A stretch of DNA of 64,000 nt. Source: Posidonia oceanica (lineage: Eukaryota > Streptophyta > Magnoliopsida > Alismatales > Posidoniaceae). The notes beneath the pieces were generated by a model. That model was not told the origin of the DNA, did not search any database, and worked only from the letters and a program-made list of their open reading frames with translations. Shown piece by piece: positions 10,389-20,425 of this stretch. The stretch covers positions 52,976,001-53,040,000 of the forward strand of contig JAZBRS010000020.1 in the NCBI GenBank assembly GCA_037176725.1, written 5' to 3'. Position 1 is the stretch's first letter, and each line of letters starts with the position of its first letter. Both the position numbers and the translations under genes were made by a program.

Positions 10389-11137
10389 CATGGAGTGCAG
10401 TCTACTGACCTGGCATCTGCACAAGGCTCGGGATGTACTCCCAAATATCTGACGGAGGTACAAGCATTCTGGCCTATTAGTGAGATACCTCCTGGCGCTC
10501 CTCAGTTCTCTGACTCTCGGAAGGCAAAGGAAGCCCGGACCGACTAGAGCGTCCATGTAACTGCCTGCTTACCTTATGCTGTAAACTTTTGGCCTGCCAC
10601 AGGCATGTAATCAAGTTCAATCAATACAAAGGCGTTCTGAGCCACCTGTTTGCATTTCAAATCTGCTACAAGTGCATGCATGATCATATCAATCATATCT
10701 ACAGGGCCCCTGGCCAGACTTGCTGCCGAACACCGCAGGAAAGTCCTCCTCAATCAACCCAAGTGCTGACCCATGACATCTGAGCAAGCAAAGCTGCCGG
10801 GCACCATCATCCGGATCTTCATCAGCGGGCTGGCACCCCCAACTGCCTGGCGATAGGTCCGTCAACCTGTCATCCTTGGCTGGCACCCCCAATTGCCTGA
10901 CGATAGGTCCGACAACCTGTCATCATCCCCGGGCTGGTACCCCAAACTACTTGTTTGGCAAATACGACAGTTTTGTCTTCATCCTCTGCTTTTGATGCCA
11001 AGGATGTGCTGGCCAACCCCTGGTATCATCCTGATACTAAGGGCATCTTTTGATCGCCCCTTGGTATCACTCTCCCTCTCTTTCCCCCATGATATTCCTG
11101 GTATCATGGGATGATTCACCCTTGCGAAACCCATTCA
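10389..11137 (+). other. Element A region between extra ORF and satellite array
   Basis: Non-coding as far as I can see. It contains a 50-bp tandem duplication beginning GGCTGGCACCCCCAA at 10,828 and 10,878, with a third degenerate copy at about 10,930, each carrying GCGATAGGTCC-like text that resembles the downstream satellites. It ends with GTATCA/TGATAC-rich sequence at 11,020-11,110. Confidence 0.55.
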
Positions 11138-11885
11138 TTTGCCGACCGATAAGTCCGATATCTTATCACCTCTTTCCCTTTGCCGGCCGATAAGTCCGAT
11201 ATCTTATCATTCCTTCATCCCCTCTTTGCCGGTCGATAAGTCCAATATCTTATCATTCTATTCTTTTATTCATTTGTCGACCGATAAGTCCGATATCTTA
11301 TCATTCCTTCATCCCCTCTTTGCCGGTCGATAAGTCCGATATCTTATCATTCCATTCTTTTATTCATTTGCCGGCAGATAAGTCCGATATCTTATCATCT
11401 CTTTCCCTTTGTCGGCCGATAAGTCCGATATCTTATCATTCCTTCATCCCCTCTTTGCCGACCGATAAGTCCGATATCTTATCATCTCTTTCCCTTTGCC
11501 GGCTGATAAGTCCGATATCTTATCATTCTATTCTTTTATTCATTTGCCGGTCGATAAGTCTGATATCTTATCATCTCTTTCCCTTTGCCGGTCGATAAGT
11601 CCGATATCTTATGATTCCTTCATCCCCTCTTTGCCGGCCGATAAGTCCGATATCTTATCATTCTATTCTTTTATTTATTTGCCGGTCGATAAGTCTGATA
11701 TCTTATCATCTCTTTCCCTTTGTTGGTCGATAAGTCCGATATCTTATCATTCCACCATCCCCTCTTTGCCGGCTGATAAGTCCGATATCTTATCATTCTA
11801 TTCTTTTATTCATTTGCCGGCCGATAAGTCCGATATCTTATCATCTCTTTCCCTTTGCCGGCCGATAAGTCCGATATCTTGTCAA
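11138..11885 (+). repeat. GATAAG hairpin satellite, element A
   Basis: About 17 copies of the 20-nt near-palindrome GATAAGTCCGATATCTTATC. Spacing is 39-48 bp because three different spacers alternate (a CTCTTTCCCTTTGCCGG type, a CCTTCATCCCCTCTTTGCCGG type and an ATTCTTTTATTCATTTGCCGG type), so there is a higher-order repeat. Each core can fold with GATAAG pairing to CTTATC. The same array lies in B at 36,076-36,835. Confidence 0.93.
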
Positions 11886-12172
11886 TCTTTTTCTTTTCAA
11901 TCTTTTCCTTATCAATCAATCAATCACTCTTTTTCTTATCAATCTTACCAATCAATCACTCTTTTCCTTATCAATCAATCAATCACTCTTTTTCTTATCA
12001 ATCTCTTTCTTATCAATCAATCACTCTTTTCCTTATCAATCAATCAATCACCCTTTTTCTTATCAATCAATCAATCAATCAATCACTCTTTTCCTTATCA
12101 ATCAATCAATCACCCTTTTTCTTATCAATTAATCAATCACTTTTTTTCTTATCAATCAATCAATCAGTCTTC

Positions 12173-12204
<32 letters not shown>

Positions 12205-12205
12205 C
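11886..12205 (+). repeat. (TCAA)n tetranucleotide tract
   Basis: Runs of ATCAATCAATCA broken by CACTCTTTTCCTTATCAATC blocks. It sits between the two hairpin arrays in A and, as TTGA, at 35,955-36,075 in B. It appears to derive from degraded GATAAG units, since TTATCAATC is the shared edge. Confidence 0.9.
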
Positions 12206-13195
12206 TGCTCTTTCCGGTTGATAGGACTGTGAACTATCATCTTGGGCTGATATCTTATCTAGCTCGCAGTTGTGTTATACGGCTGACATCCAGTAACTGT
12301 CTCTCGTAATTGCACTTTCCGGTTGATAGGACCGTAAACTATCATTCTCTGGCTGATGATCCAAAACTCATCCTTGGCTGATATCCCAAAACTATCACTT
12401 GCAATTACGTTATACGGCTGATATCCAGTAACTATCCCTTGCAATTGCACTTTCTGGTTAATAGGACCGTAAACTATCGCTTTCGGTTGATAGACGCGTA
12501 AACTATCGCTCCCGGTTGATAGGCCCGTAAACTATCGCTCTCGGTTGATAGGACCGTAAACTATCACTTGCATTTGCATTATACGGCTGATAACCAGTAA
12601 CTATCCCTTATGATTGTGCTTTCCGGTTGATAGGTCCGTAAACTATCGCTTCCGGTTGATAGGCCCGTACACTATCGCTCCTGGTTGATAGGCCCGTAAA
12701 CTATCGCTTCCGGTTGATAGGACCGTAAACTATCGCTGTGCCAATCATGTTATACGGCTGATATCCAGTAACTATCACTCACAAATGCCCTTTCCGGTTG
12801 ATAGGACCGTAAACTATCGCTCCCGGTTGATAGGCCCGTAAACTATCACTTCCGGTTGATAGGACCGTAAACTATCATTCTCTGGCATTTGCGTTATACG
12901 GCTGATAACCAGTAACTATCACTCATGGATTGTGCTTCCAGTTGATAGGACCGTAAACTATCGCTCCCGGTTGATAGGCCCGTAAACTATCGCTCCCGGT
13001 TGATAGGCCCGTAAACAATCGCTTCCGGTTGATAGGACCGTAAACTATCCTGCACAATCATATTCTACGGCTGATATCCAGTAACTATCACTCACAACTG
13101 CTTCCAGTTGATAGGTTCGTAAACTATCGCTTCTGGTTGATAGGTCCGTAAACTATCTCTTCCAGTTGATAGGACCGTAAACTATCTGGCCGATA
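12206..13195 (+). repeat. 29-bp hairpin satellite, element A
   Basis: Tandem 29-bp units built on GATAGGACCGTAAACTATC, for example starting at 12,963 and 12,992. Every few units a longer variant with TATACGGCTGATATCCAGTA interrupts, giving a second-order pattern. GATAG and CTATC are self-complementary, as in the neighbouring array. The equivalent array in B is split by the solo LTR (29,161-29,626 and 35,401-35,945). Confidence 0.92.
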
Positions 13196-13720
13196 AGTTC
13201 GACATCTTATCACCCTCTTCGCGCGGCTTTGTCCCAGGAAGGCAAGGTCCCGCATCCCTTTGCGATAAGAGAGTCGGCCTCTCTCCCCTTGCACCCTTTT
13301 TTGCTAGCTTGCTCCCTAGGTGGGGACAAGCTGCACTTTTCTTTCTCGCCTTGTCGCGCAAGTTTGGCTTGCCTGCCGGGCCTTTGTCCCACATCGCATT
13401 TCTATTTTGGCATTCTTCTTTTGCATCATCTTTGCACTTTCCTTTTCTAGCACTGCATATTAGTCCAGCATCATCATCATCTTGTGCTGCATCAGCATTC
13501 TTAGCTGTACTAACTTTTGCACTAACATTTGCACTAGCATGCATTGCATACATTGCATCTCAGCCATCTGCACCTGCACTTTGCATTGTGGCAACGAGCT
13601 ATGACTTTCGGTACAACTGCCGAATAAGTAAGTCACGCCAATAGCAATCTTCTGCTTCCATTGGTCAGATGGGGTGTCTTGTCAACCCTGAGCAGCGGCC
13701 TCGCTTCGCTTGACCTCGCT
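13196..13720 (+). other. Element A 3' untranslated stretch before PPT
   Basis: Unique sequence that is conserved in B at 28,627-29,160. It begins with a last degenerate GATAAG unit, then CTTCGCGCGGCTTTGTCCC, and ends with AGGGTTGACAAG-type text next to the PPT. I see no conserved ORF: frames open in A are closed in B. Confidence 0.6.
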
Positions 13721-13734
13721 CAGGGAGGAGCATC
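13721..13734 (+). promoter_or_regulatory. Polypurine tract of element A
   Basis: CAGGGAGGAGCATC immediately precedes the TGTTGACACC LTR start. This is the plus-strand primer site. B has CAGGGAGGGGCATC in the same place. Confidence 0.85.
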
Positions 13735-16700
13735 TGTTGACACCCCATTTTGACAGGCTTGATCAATTGGAATCTCCTGGTGACTTCTGGATCCAAATCT
13801 AGGTCCGAACCTACACATTGCTTTTCATCCTTCTCTCCAAAACAAGCCCAAACTTAACCTAAAATTACATCCCATTCCCAAGCCCAAAAACTACCCAAAA
13901 ACCATAGGAAAACTCACCATCCCCAACTTAGCAAACCTACCCAAAAACCCTCAAAAATTTCAAACCAAAACCACTCCCAAAAATCCTAGAAAACCTAGGT
14001 AAAACTACCCTTTTTCTACACCTCAAAACCCTTCCAAAACTTTCCCAAATCAAAACCCAAACCCTAGGTCCAATACTAGAGACCCTAGGCCACATACTCC
14101 CTAAATTTCACTTCTTTTCTAAACCTCTAACCCCTTCATTTACCCAAATTATCCTTTTCTCTCTCTTGGATTATTCTTTTCTCTCTCCACTCTCTCTCCT
14201 GATTATCCTTCTTCTTTTCACCCCCTTCTCTCCCTTCTTCTTGCCTGACTGTGGGCCCCCCTTGTGCATCTATCTCTTCTGAATCTTATTTGTATTTTTA
14301 CCTTATTTTTAGCATTTTCTTTGACTTTCAAAAAATTATTTTCTTTAAACTCTTCCTTTTCCTCTCAACTTCTTCATTTCTCCTTTTCCTTCTTCCTTTT
14401 TCTTTTCTTTTCCTCTCTTCTACTAAATCCCTAAAAATCCTTAAAAACCTTAAAAATCCTAAAACAAAAGGAAAACAAACCAAAACCCTAAGAAAATTAA
14501 TTAAAAACACTAAACAAACAATTAAAAAACAAAAGCCTAGCTAAATCTAACTAAAACCAAAAACCAAGAATGCAACTTAAAAAATGCAAAACAAACAAAA
14601 AGAAAATGCTGTAAAATCAATAAAAAACCAAACTGTAACCAAAACAAGCAAAGGTAAAAACCCTATTAAAAAGCAATAAAAAACAATTCCTAAAAAGAAA
14701 AGAAAACAATTAAAAAACGCTAAGGCAAGTAATTAAGAAAAAGAGAAACCTAACTTAACAAATCTAAAAAGAACAATTCAAAAACTTAATTAAAAAATAA
14801 AAACAAACAATCAAAATTTAAGAACAGCTAATTAAAAACTTAACAAGAAGACCTAACCTAAAAAAATATTAAAAGAAATTAACAATCAAAAACAAATCAA
14901 AAAAGACTTAAAGAAAACCCTAAAGACTAAAGTCAAAAGCTAAAACTCACCTTAATTAACTTAAAAACAGTCTTTAAAAAGCTTAATCAAGAATCCCAAA
15001 GACTTAACAAGAAAAATTTAACTAAGAAACAATTAAAATTTTTAACAAACATTTAAAAATAAAATCAAAAACAATTTAAAGAAAACTTAAACCATAAAAA
15101 CTCAAATCAACATTAAAACTCTTCCTAATCCTAATTAACCAATTAAAAATAACCATTGAAAACCTAATCTAAAATCCTAATTTAAACACAACTACTCTAG
15201 AAACATTTTCAAAACTTTTTTATTCTTATTTTAATTTTAATTTTAATTTTCTTCTTCTTCCTCTCCTTCCTTTCTTTTTCCTTTCCTTTTATTTCTTCCT
15301 CTCTTTTTTATTTTCTTTGGTCCGGCCCAGTAGGCCCTCCTCTTCCCCTTCTTCCTTCTTTCTTTTTCTTTTCTTTCTTTTTTCTTCCTCCACGCAGGCC
15401 CAGCCCACGCCCGTCCTCTTCTTCTTCCCTCCTTCTCCTTCTTCCTCTTCCTCAGACTTCTTCTCCTTCTCCTGCAACTTCCTTCCCTCCTCTTCTTTGA
15501 ATTCAATTCATCCCTCCCGATCACCTCAGCTCTAGATCATCCTCCTCCTCTCTTCTCTCTGCGGATCTCCTGGGGGGGCATTAAATGCCAGTCCTCTCAC
15601 CGGCCGCTCCTCTCCCATCAATAGCAGCTCCCGCCGGTGGAAATTCAAACCCACTACGCACTCAGTCATCTTCAGCTCCTGATAAAGCCTCCTCTCCACT
15701 CCTCCTTCACTGCCTTTTGTCGTCCGAGAGAGAGCAAGCAATCCAAAGAGCAGAGAGCACCAGAACTCCCTCCTCTTCCCACTGCAGAACAGCCCTCTTC
15801 CTCTTCTTCCCTTTCATCCACACTAGAGCACCCAACTCCCTTCGAACCACCTCCAATTCTCGTCCCCAATCTCACCCAGACAACCACCATCTCAGCGCCC
15901 CATTCCACGACCAAATCCACTCTGAAAACACCCCCCAATTCACCCAAACCCAAGCCAGAACCCAACACTTCCCCTTCCAAAATTCCAAACACATTAGACT
16001 ACTAAACACCCCCAAATTCCGCCCAGAAGCTCACTAAAACATCACCTTCCCAACCCCCCAGAGCCTCATCCTTCGTCACCACCACAGGCCAGACCCTCCA
16101 TTTCAAACACCTGCACCCATTTTTCCAGAAAATCACCCGACTACCCAATCCCCCCCTCCAGGCCTCCACCAGCCCTCCTCTGAATCCAGAAACACCCACC
16201 AGACCTCCAGCAAGTCACCGCTATCCTCCAACTGAGCCAGAGAATAGTACACCATCTCCCCCACCTCAGGCGACTCCTGCGGCACCCACTGAAGCAATTC
16301 TCTTCTCTGGGCCGCGAAGCTTCACTCCAGACGCTCAGGAAGCCCCGGAGGACTCCACCGAGTTGATCTAGACGCCTAGAAGCCATCGACGACCTCCGCA
16401 GCGCTCAGATGAAGCTCGCCGTCTTCTGCTAAATCAGTCAACGTCGGGGGAAGGATTCGACCGTCAAATCAGGCACTCTCCTGCACCAGTAGATTAGTCT
16501 TCCTCTCCTTCAGCTTTTCCGGCCTTTAGACTAGGGTTTCGCCGCCTCTTCTCCGGAGTCAACGCTGTGGTCAACTGTTTCTTCTCCGACGAGCTTTGAG
16601 CTCGGATCGCCGCTCCGCTAGTAGAACGCTGCTCCGATCGTCGTCCGAGGTCCACACGAGACCCGAGAGCGCAGCAGTGCTTTCAGAATGCCCTCCCGTC

Positions 16701-17117
16701 GCGCCGATCGTCCAGACGGTCTTCCTCTGGACTACACTGTTCCGTCGTCTTCTCTGGCCATCACCAGGCTCCATCACGGCTCCACGACGCTGCTCCGAGG
16801 TCCGTCAGGCTCCGGTGAAGCTCACCGACCAGTCAACGCGTCCCCAGCATCCCTCTGCCTCCCTCGACGGCCGCTGGTAACAATTGCTACAGTGGTCGTC
16901 ATTCTGTGTAAACACGGTAGCTTTATTTCCCTTAACCATGCCATTTTGCCATTGAATTGCATTTTCAGCTCCTGTTTTTATTTTATTACATTTTGGTACT
17001 GCCTTCGTTTATAATTCATTTAATTCTGAATTTAAATCTTATTAAATTGCATGAAAAACTTAAAAAACTGTCTAATTGCATGTTGGTCCTTCTGCTGTGT
17101 TTTCCTTTTAAGTTCAT

Positions 17118-17760
17118 TTTAGTTTAGGCCCTCTGGTTTTTCATTATTGCATGTTAGTCCTTTAATTAATAATCTGATTTAATGCTTTAATTTTACCTTA
17201 GTAAATTGCATTTTTAAACCCTGTCTTTTTCATCATTTGCATTTTAGTCCTCTGTTCTGTTAACTTATGCATTTATTTTGCATCTTTTCTTACTGCATTG
17301 CATCATTTCCCCTATGTATTTTAATTTTTACATATAGGTCCTCCATATCATGCACAGCATCTGTTTAATCACATTTTTGCTTATTAAATTACATTTTAGA
17401 CCCTACATGTTTTAAAATTGCACATAGGTCCTCTGCATGTTTATAAAACTCATTTAAATACATATTTTTGCTTATAAAATTGCATTTTAGACCCTGCATA
17501 TTTAAAAATTGCACATAGGTCCTTTGTTTGCATTCTCAGACCATTTAAGACCACATTTTTGCTTACAAAATTGCATTTCAACCCCTACATGTTTCAAAAT
17601 TGCATGATTATCCTCCACCTGATTTCAAAACTTATCCTAATGCATATTTTACCTTATAAAATTGCATTTTAAACCCTACATTTTGCAAAATTGTACCCAA
17701 ACCCTCCAGTTTTTAAAAATCTTGCATAAAAGCCCCTAACTTTTCCAAATCTTTGCATTT
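17118..17760 (+). repeat. 91-bp tandem array inside LTR A
   Basis: The phrase TTGCATTTTAGACCCTGCAT recurs with a 91-bp step (17,392, 17,483, 17,574, 17,665; also two steps earlier at 17,209). Units combine AAATTGCATTTTAGACCC with GCACATAGGTCCTCTG. The B LTRs show the same 91-bp step (24,866 to 24,957) and the solo LTR has a degenerate version at 31,270-32,080. Confidence 0.85.
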
Positions 17761-17914
17761 AGACCCCCACTTTTTCAAAAATTGCATATAAGTTCCCAAG
17801 TTTTCTGAAAAGTCATTCTTAGGTCCTTTCTTGCATTCCTGCATGAATTTGCACTCATGCATCTTTGCATTTGGCATTCTTGCACACACTTAAGCACTCT
17901 TAGCTCCCATTTAC

Positions 17915-18133
17915 ATGGGAGGACCTGTTTTGCACACCCCTAGGACCTCCTGTACACCTAGATCTATTTTCTTCCCTTGTTCTGGCCTCTCTGCCTTGAA
18001 GCTAGGATATCTTCAGATCTGGCCGTTGGATCTTCTCAACCAAGCTACCTGGACGACCCCGGCGGAGCGCTCTTCAGCATGGACCAAGCATTTCTCAGAT
18101 CAGGCTTCAGATTTCCAAGGTAAGTCCTCTTGA
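17915..18133 (+). CDS. Conserved 72-codon ORF within LTR A, function unknown
   Basis: ATG at 17,915 to stop at 18,133, beginning MGGPVLHTPRTSC and ending DFQGKSS. I do not recognise a family. It is worth recording because both LTRs of B keep the same ATG, length and stop (24,310-24,528 and 50,968-51,186) with mostly conservative changes, while the more distant solo LTR has lost the ATG. A consensus 5' splice site overlaps its last codons (CCAAG|GTAAGT at 18,119/18,120), so the ORF may be read only in unspliced RNA. It could equally be a chance frame in a well-preserved LTR segment. Confidence 0.3.
   Translation: MGGPVLHTPRTSCTPRSIFFPCSGLSALKLGYLQIWPLDLLNQATWTTPAERSSAWTKHFSDQASDFQGKSS
18115..18125 (+). 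other. Consensus 5' splice site in LTR A
   Basis: CCAAG|GTAAGT with GT at 18,120-18,121. The identical text is kept in both B LTRs (AC of the complement at 24,322-24,323 and 50,980-50,981) and is lost in the solo LTR. It lies downstream of the inferred TATA position, so it would fall in the transcribed leader. Confidence 0.5.
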
Positions 18134-18575
18134 ACCCTTGCATAGCATTCATTTGCACATCATTTTCATTGCAAGCATTGTTTTTGCTTTCTGGTTTCTC
18201 GAGCATGCAGATTAGGACCTCCTCCTCCTGTCTATCAACTCTATTCCCCTTTTCACGTACTCTTGGCATCTTTGTGTTGCGTTTCCCCTAGATTCACCAC
18301 TTACTACGACTTTCTTCCCCCTTTTCTACGATCCGATCGCATCGCGAGCTTTTGGCAGCGTACGAGACACATCGTGGGACACTTTGGTGGGAAATGGTCA
18401 CAGAACAGTGGTAATCCCTCCACTTGCTCCTCTTCCCCTTTGTAGGTCTTCACACCTACTTTGCACGGTCTTTAAACAGCGTTCGTTCCCACACTTACGT
18501 TGTTTATCTCCCCTTTGCTTCTCCTACCCTTTCTCTTTGCATCTGCATGGCTTTATCGATGTTTTATTTCGCCTA

Positions 18576-18705
18576 TTTTGGCACCGTTTTGCGTGTCCGC
18601 TCTGTCTTTGGCACCATTTCGTGTGCCGTTTTGTTTTCTTGCACCGTTTCGCATGCTGTTTCTATTTCTCGCATCGTTTTGCATGTCTTATTCCGTTTTC
18701 TCTTG
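18576..18705 (+). repeat. Short 30-bp VNTR in LTR A
   Basis: Three to four units of GCACCGTTTTGCGTGTCCGC plus CTCTGTCTTTG. The B LTRs hold many more units of the same 30-bp motif (23,480-23,880; 50,090-50,525), so the array length is variable between copies. Confidence 0.8.
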
Positions 18706-18989
18706 CATGTCGCTTGCATCGCTTGGTTTTACTGCCGTTTTGCTTTTTCGCTTGCATTTGCATATAGGGCAGTGATGCTTATCGCCTGGAGTTCTCACTG
18801 ACCAGGTTTCGACCGGTTCGAAACACAGACAGCGTTGCTGAGCACTTAGACTGTACGTTTATTTCCTTGCATTGCATCCCATCACTTAGAGTACACCTAT
18901 GAGCATTCATTCAGGCATTCATTGGCATTTAGACATTCAAACCTGCATTTCCCTACGTATGCGAGCGTAAACTTAGAAAGACTGATTCT

Positions 18990-19200
18990 CGGGCGTGTCG
19001 GGGGTGCCTAACACCTTCCCTGCACATAACAGGAGTCCTTGCCCAGTCTTTTGGCCTGCAATGACCATATTGCCCTTATCCTAGGCATGAGTCATATCAT
19101 TTGCATTGCTTTGCATTGCATCTTTTGCTTGGTTTTGCGTGTTAACTCATGCATTTCCCCCGGTTTTCCTTGTCTCCCGATAATAGACACGGTGGCGACT
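18990..19200 (+). promoter_or_regulatory. Conserved LTR block and PBS-like relic
   Basis: GGGTGCCTAACACCTTCCC then TAACAGGAGTCCTTGCCC is kept in all four LTRs (A; 23,065-23,140; 29,926-30,000; 49,720-49,795) and matches my memory of the motif near the 3' end of Ogre-type LTRs. About 150 nt further, TGGCGACT (19,193-19,200) copies the start of the functional PBS although the LTR only ends at 19,368. Confidence 0.6.
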
Positions 19201-19368
19201 TTGAATTGTCTTATCTTCTTCTTTTCTTATCTTTTCTCCTTTGTTTTAAGTGTTTTCGAGTTGAGCCCTCCTCCTCGGACATAGCCGCTTATAGTGAGCC
19301 TGATTCCGATCGGTGCATGTAAGCTTCTGGTAGTGTGCATGGATGATCTGAACACCGGGATTACTACA

Positions 19369-20074
19369 GATTCCGAATATGCTAAAAGAATCGACATAAA
19401 ATTTGGGCCAGATAAGGAAAGTTGATCAACAAATTGTCGTCGTAAAACGCCTGGAACCAGGCGTTCTACATTGAACGGTTGGGACCCAATGTATAACGAC
19501 CCCCTGAGGTACAGCTGTGGATTTGAGGGAATAGTCGGCAATTAATGGCAGATAAATGCCAATTAAATTAAGATTCGTCAATCACTTGGTCAATGGACCT
19601 CCAAAAGGAGCAACAAATAGGATTTCTAAATAAGGAAAGTCATGGTCAGCACTAGGTTTCAATGTTAAACGCTGGTAACCCAGCGTTTTATGTTAAAAGC
19701 TGGGATACCAGCGTTTAACTCCTCTGGACAGTCCACCTTCCAAATTTGGCCAAGAAATTAAAGATGCTCAAGTTGTTGATATTTAACGTTCAATAAAGGA
19801 CTACTTAAGGGCACGAAGACAATGTTGTGACCTGGGGATTAAATTGGATCTATACATTAGGCTGATCTGGCAACAATTTTGCAGGATTGTTAAATGGTTA
19901 ATAGCCAGCGTTCAACGTAGAACGCTAGGAAATACCCTTCCAACACACACGATAAGCATTTGGCTCGAATGAGAGAACTTAGATCGAGAAAAGGGCCTCT
20001 AGAGGTGAACTGAACATAACTTGGTGCAAAGGGGTTACACTACAAGAGGGGAGTGCCAAAACGGGGTGTCTACA
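19369..20074 (-). mobile_element. Element C1: truncated 3' LTR
   Basis: On the - strand the LTR starts TGTAGACACCCCGTTTTGGC at 20,074 and runs to the junction with element A at 19,369. It is homologous to the C2 LTR (55,573-56,589), sharing the phrase AAGTTGTTGATA and several ACGCTGG...CCAGCGT hairpins. The rest of this LTR should lie left of element A, outside the window. The start resembles that of A/B LTRs (TGTTGACACCCCATTTTGAC), so C is a related Tat-type element. Confidence 0.75.
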
Positions 20075-20089
20075 TATTGTCCCTCCTTG
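20075..20089 (-). promoter_or_regulatory. Polypurine tract of element C1
   Basis: On the - strand AAGGAGGGACAATA directly precedes TGTAGACACC. This fixes the orientation of C1 as minus. C2 has AAGGAGGGGCAATC at the same place. Confidence 0.7.
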
Positions 20090-20214
20090 AAGATGGCTTC
20101 AGCACAAAACTAGCTACAAGGCAAGACAATACCCCCGTGTGGTGCTACCCAGGGGTTCTAAAAGAGATCCAATGCCTACTGCCATTAGGCTTGGATGAGA
20201 CACAATGAGGGTCG

Positions 20215-20425
20215 AATGAAGAGACACGGCCAAGGGCATTGCCCAAGGGAGTCAGACTAAAAGACACGGCCATGGGGGTTGCCCGAGGGATTCAAACTAA
20301 AGGACATGGCCACGGGGGTTGCATGAGGGGGTCAAACTAAAAGACACGGCCATGGGGTTTGCCCGAAGGGGTCAAACTAAATAACACGGCCAAGGGGATT
20401 GCCCGAGGGGGTCAAACTAAAAGAT
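20215..20425 (+). repeat. C1 GACACGGCC...TTGCCCGAGGGGGTC repeat, first block
   Basis: Units of about 40 bp, each with AAGACACGGCCA then GGGGTTGCCCGAGGGGGTCA. A second, longer block lies at 21,345-22,260. The same phrase makes up 56,720-57,000 of C2. Confidence 0.85.

Larger units (their letters stand above)
1..19368 (+). mobile_element. Element A: 3' portion of a giant Tat-lineage (Ogre-like) Ty3/gypsy LTR retrotransposon
   Basis: The order gag, PR, RT, RNase H, archaeal-type RNase H, INT, extra ORF, satellite, PPT, LTR can be read directly. The window opens inside gag, so the 5' LTR, PBS and gag N-terminus lie outside. The dual RNase H and the long pol-to-LTR spacer are hallmarks of the Tat lineage. 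The 3' LTR ends in TACTACA at 19,368 and is followed by GATTC, the expected right half of a target duplication; the left half is not visible. A is inserted in the - strand LTR of older element C1. All reading frames are broken by 1-nt deletions and nonsense codons, so this copy is not autonomous. Element B is the same family in opposite orientation. Confidence 0.92.
13735..19368 (+). repeat. 3' LTR of element A (5.6 kb)
   Basis: Starts TGTTGACACCCCATTTTGAC and ends GGGATTACTACA. It matches in reverse complement the two B LTRs and, more distantly, the solo LTR. Internal layout: a G-poor A/C-rich block (13,840-15,240), a pyrimidine block, a GC-rich segment (15,560-16,880), a 91-bp tandem array (17,118-17,760), a conserved 72-codon ORF (17,915-18,133) with a 5' splice site, a short 30-bp array (18,576-18,705), a block with GGGTGCCTAACACCTTCCC at about 19,001 and a relic PBS-like TGGCGACT at 19,193. 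A weak TATA-like GATAAAGCC lies at 15,681, about 1.95 kb from the LTR start, where the other LTR copies also have TATA-like text. Confidence 0.95.

Noticed and set aside
11139..12232. Long + strand frames with DKSDILSSLSLCRPISPISYHS-like peptides
   Set aside because: They are translations of the GATAAG satellite and the TCAA tract; several frames are open at once and there is no independent sign of coding.
12206..13195. CRISPR-like appearance of the 29-bp repeats
   Set aside because: Units are contiguous without unique spacers, and the context is a plant retrotransposon.
14440..15240. Telomere-like AAACCCTAA motifs in the A/C-rich LTR block
   Set aside because: Only scattered ACCCTA strings in a skewed sequence; no tandem heptamer array.
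15585..16037. Pro/Ser-rich frame in LTR A
   Set aside because: Not open in the corresponding part of the B or solo LTRs; it reflects the C-rich strand composition.
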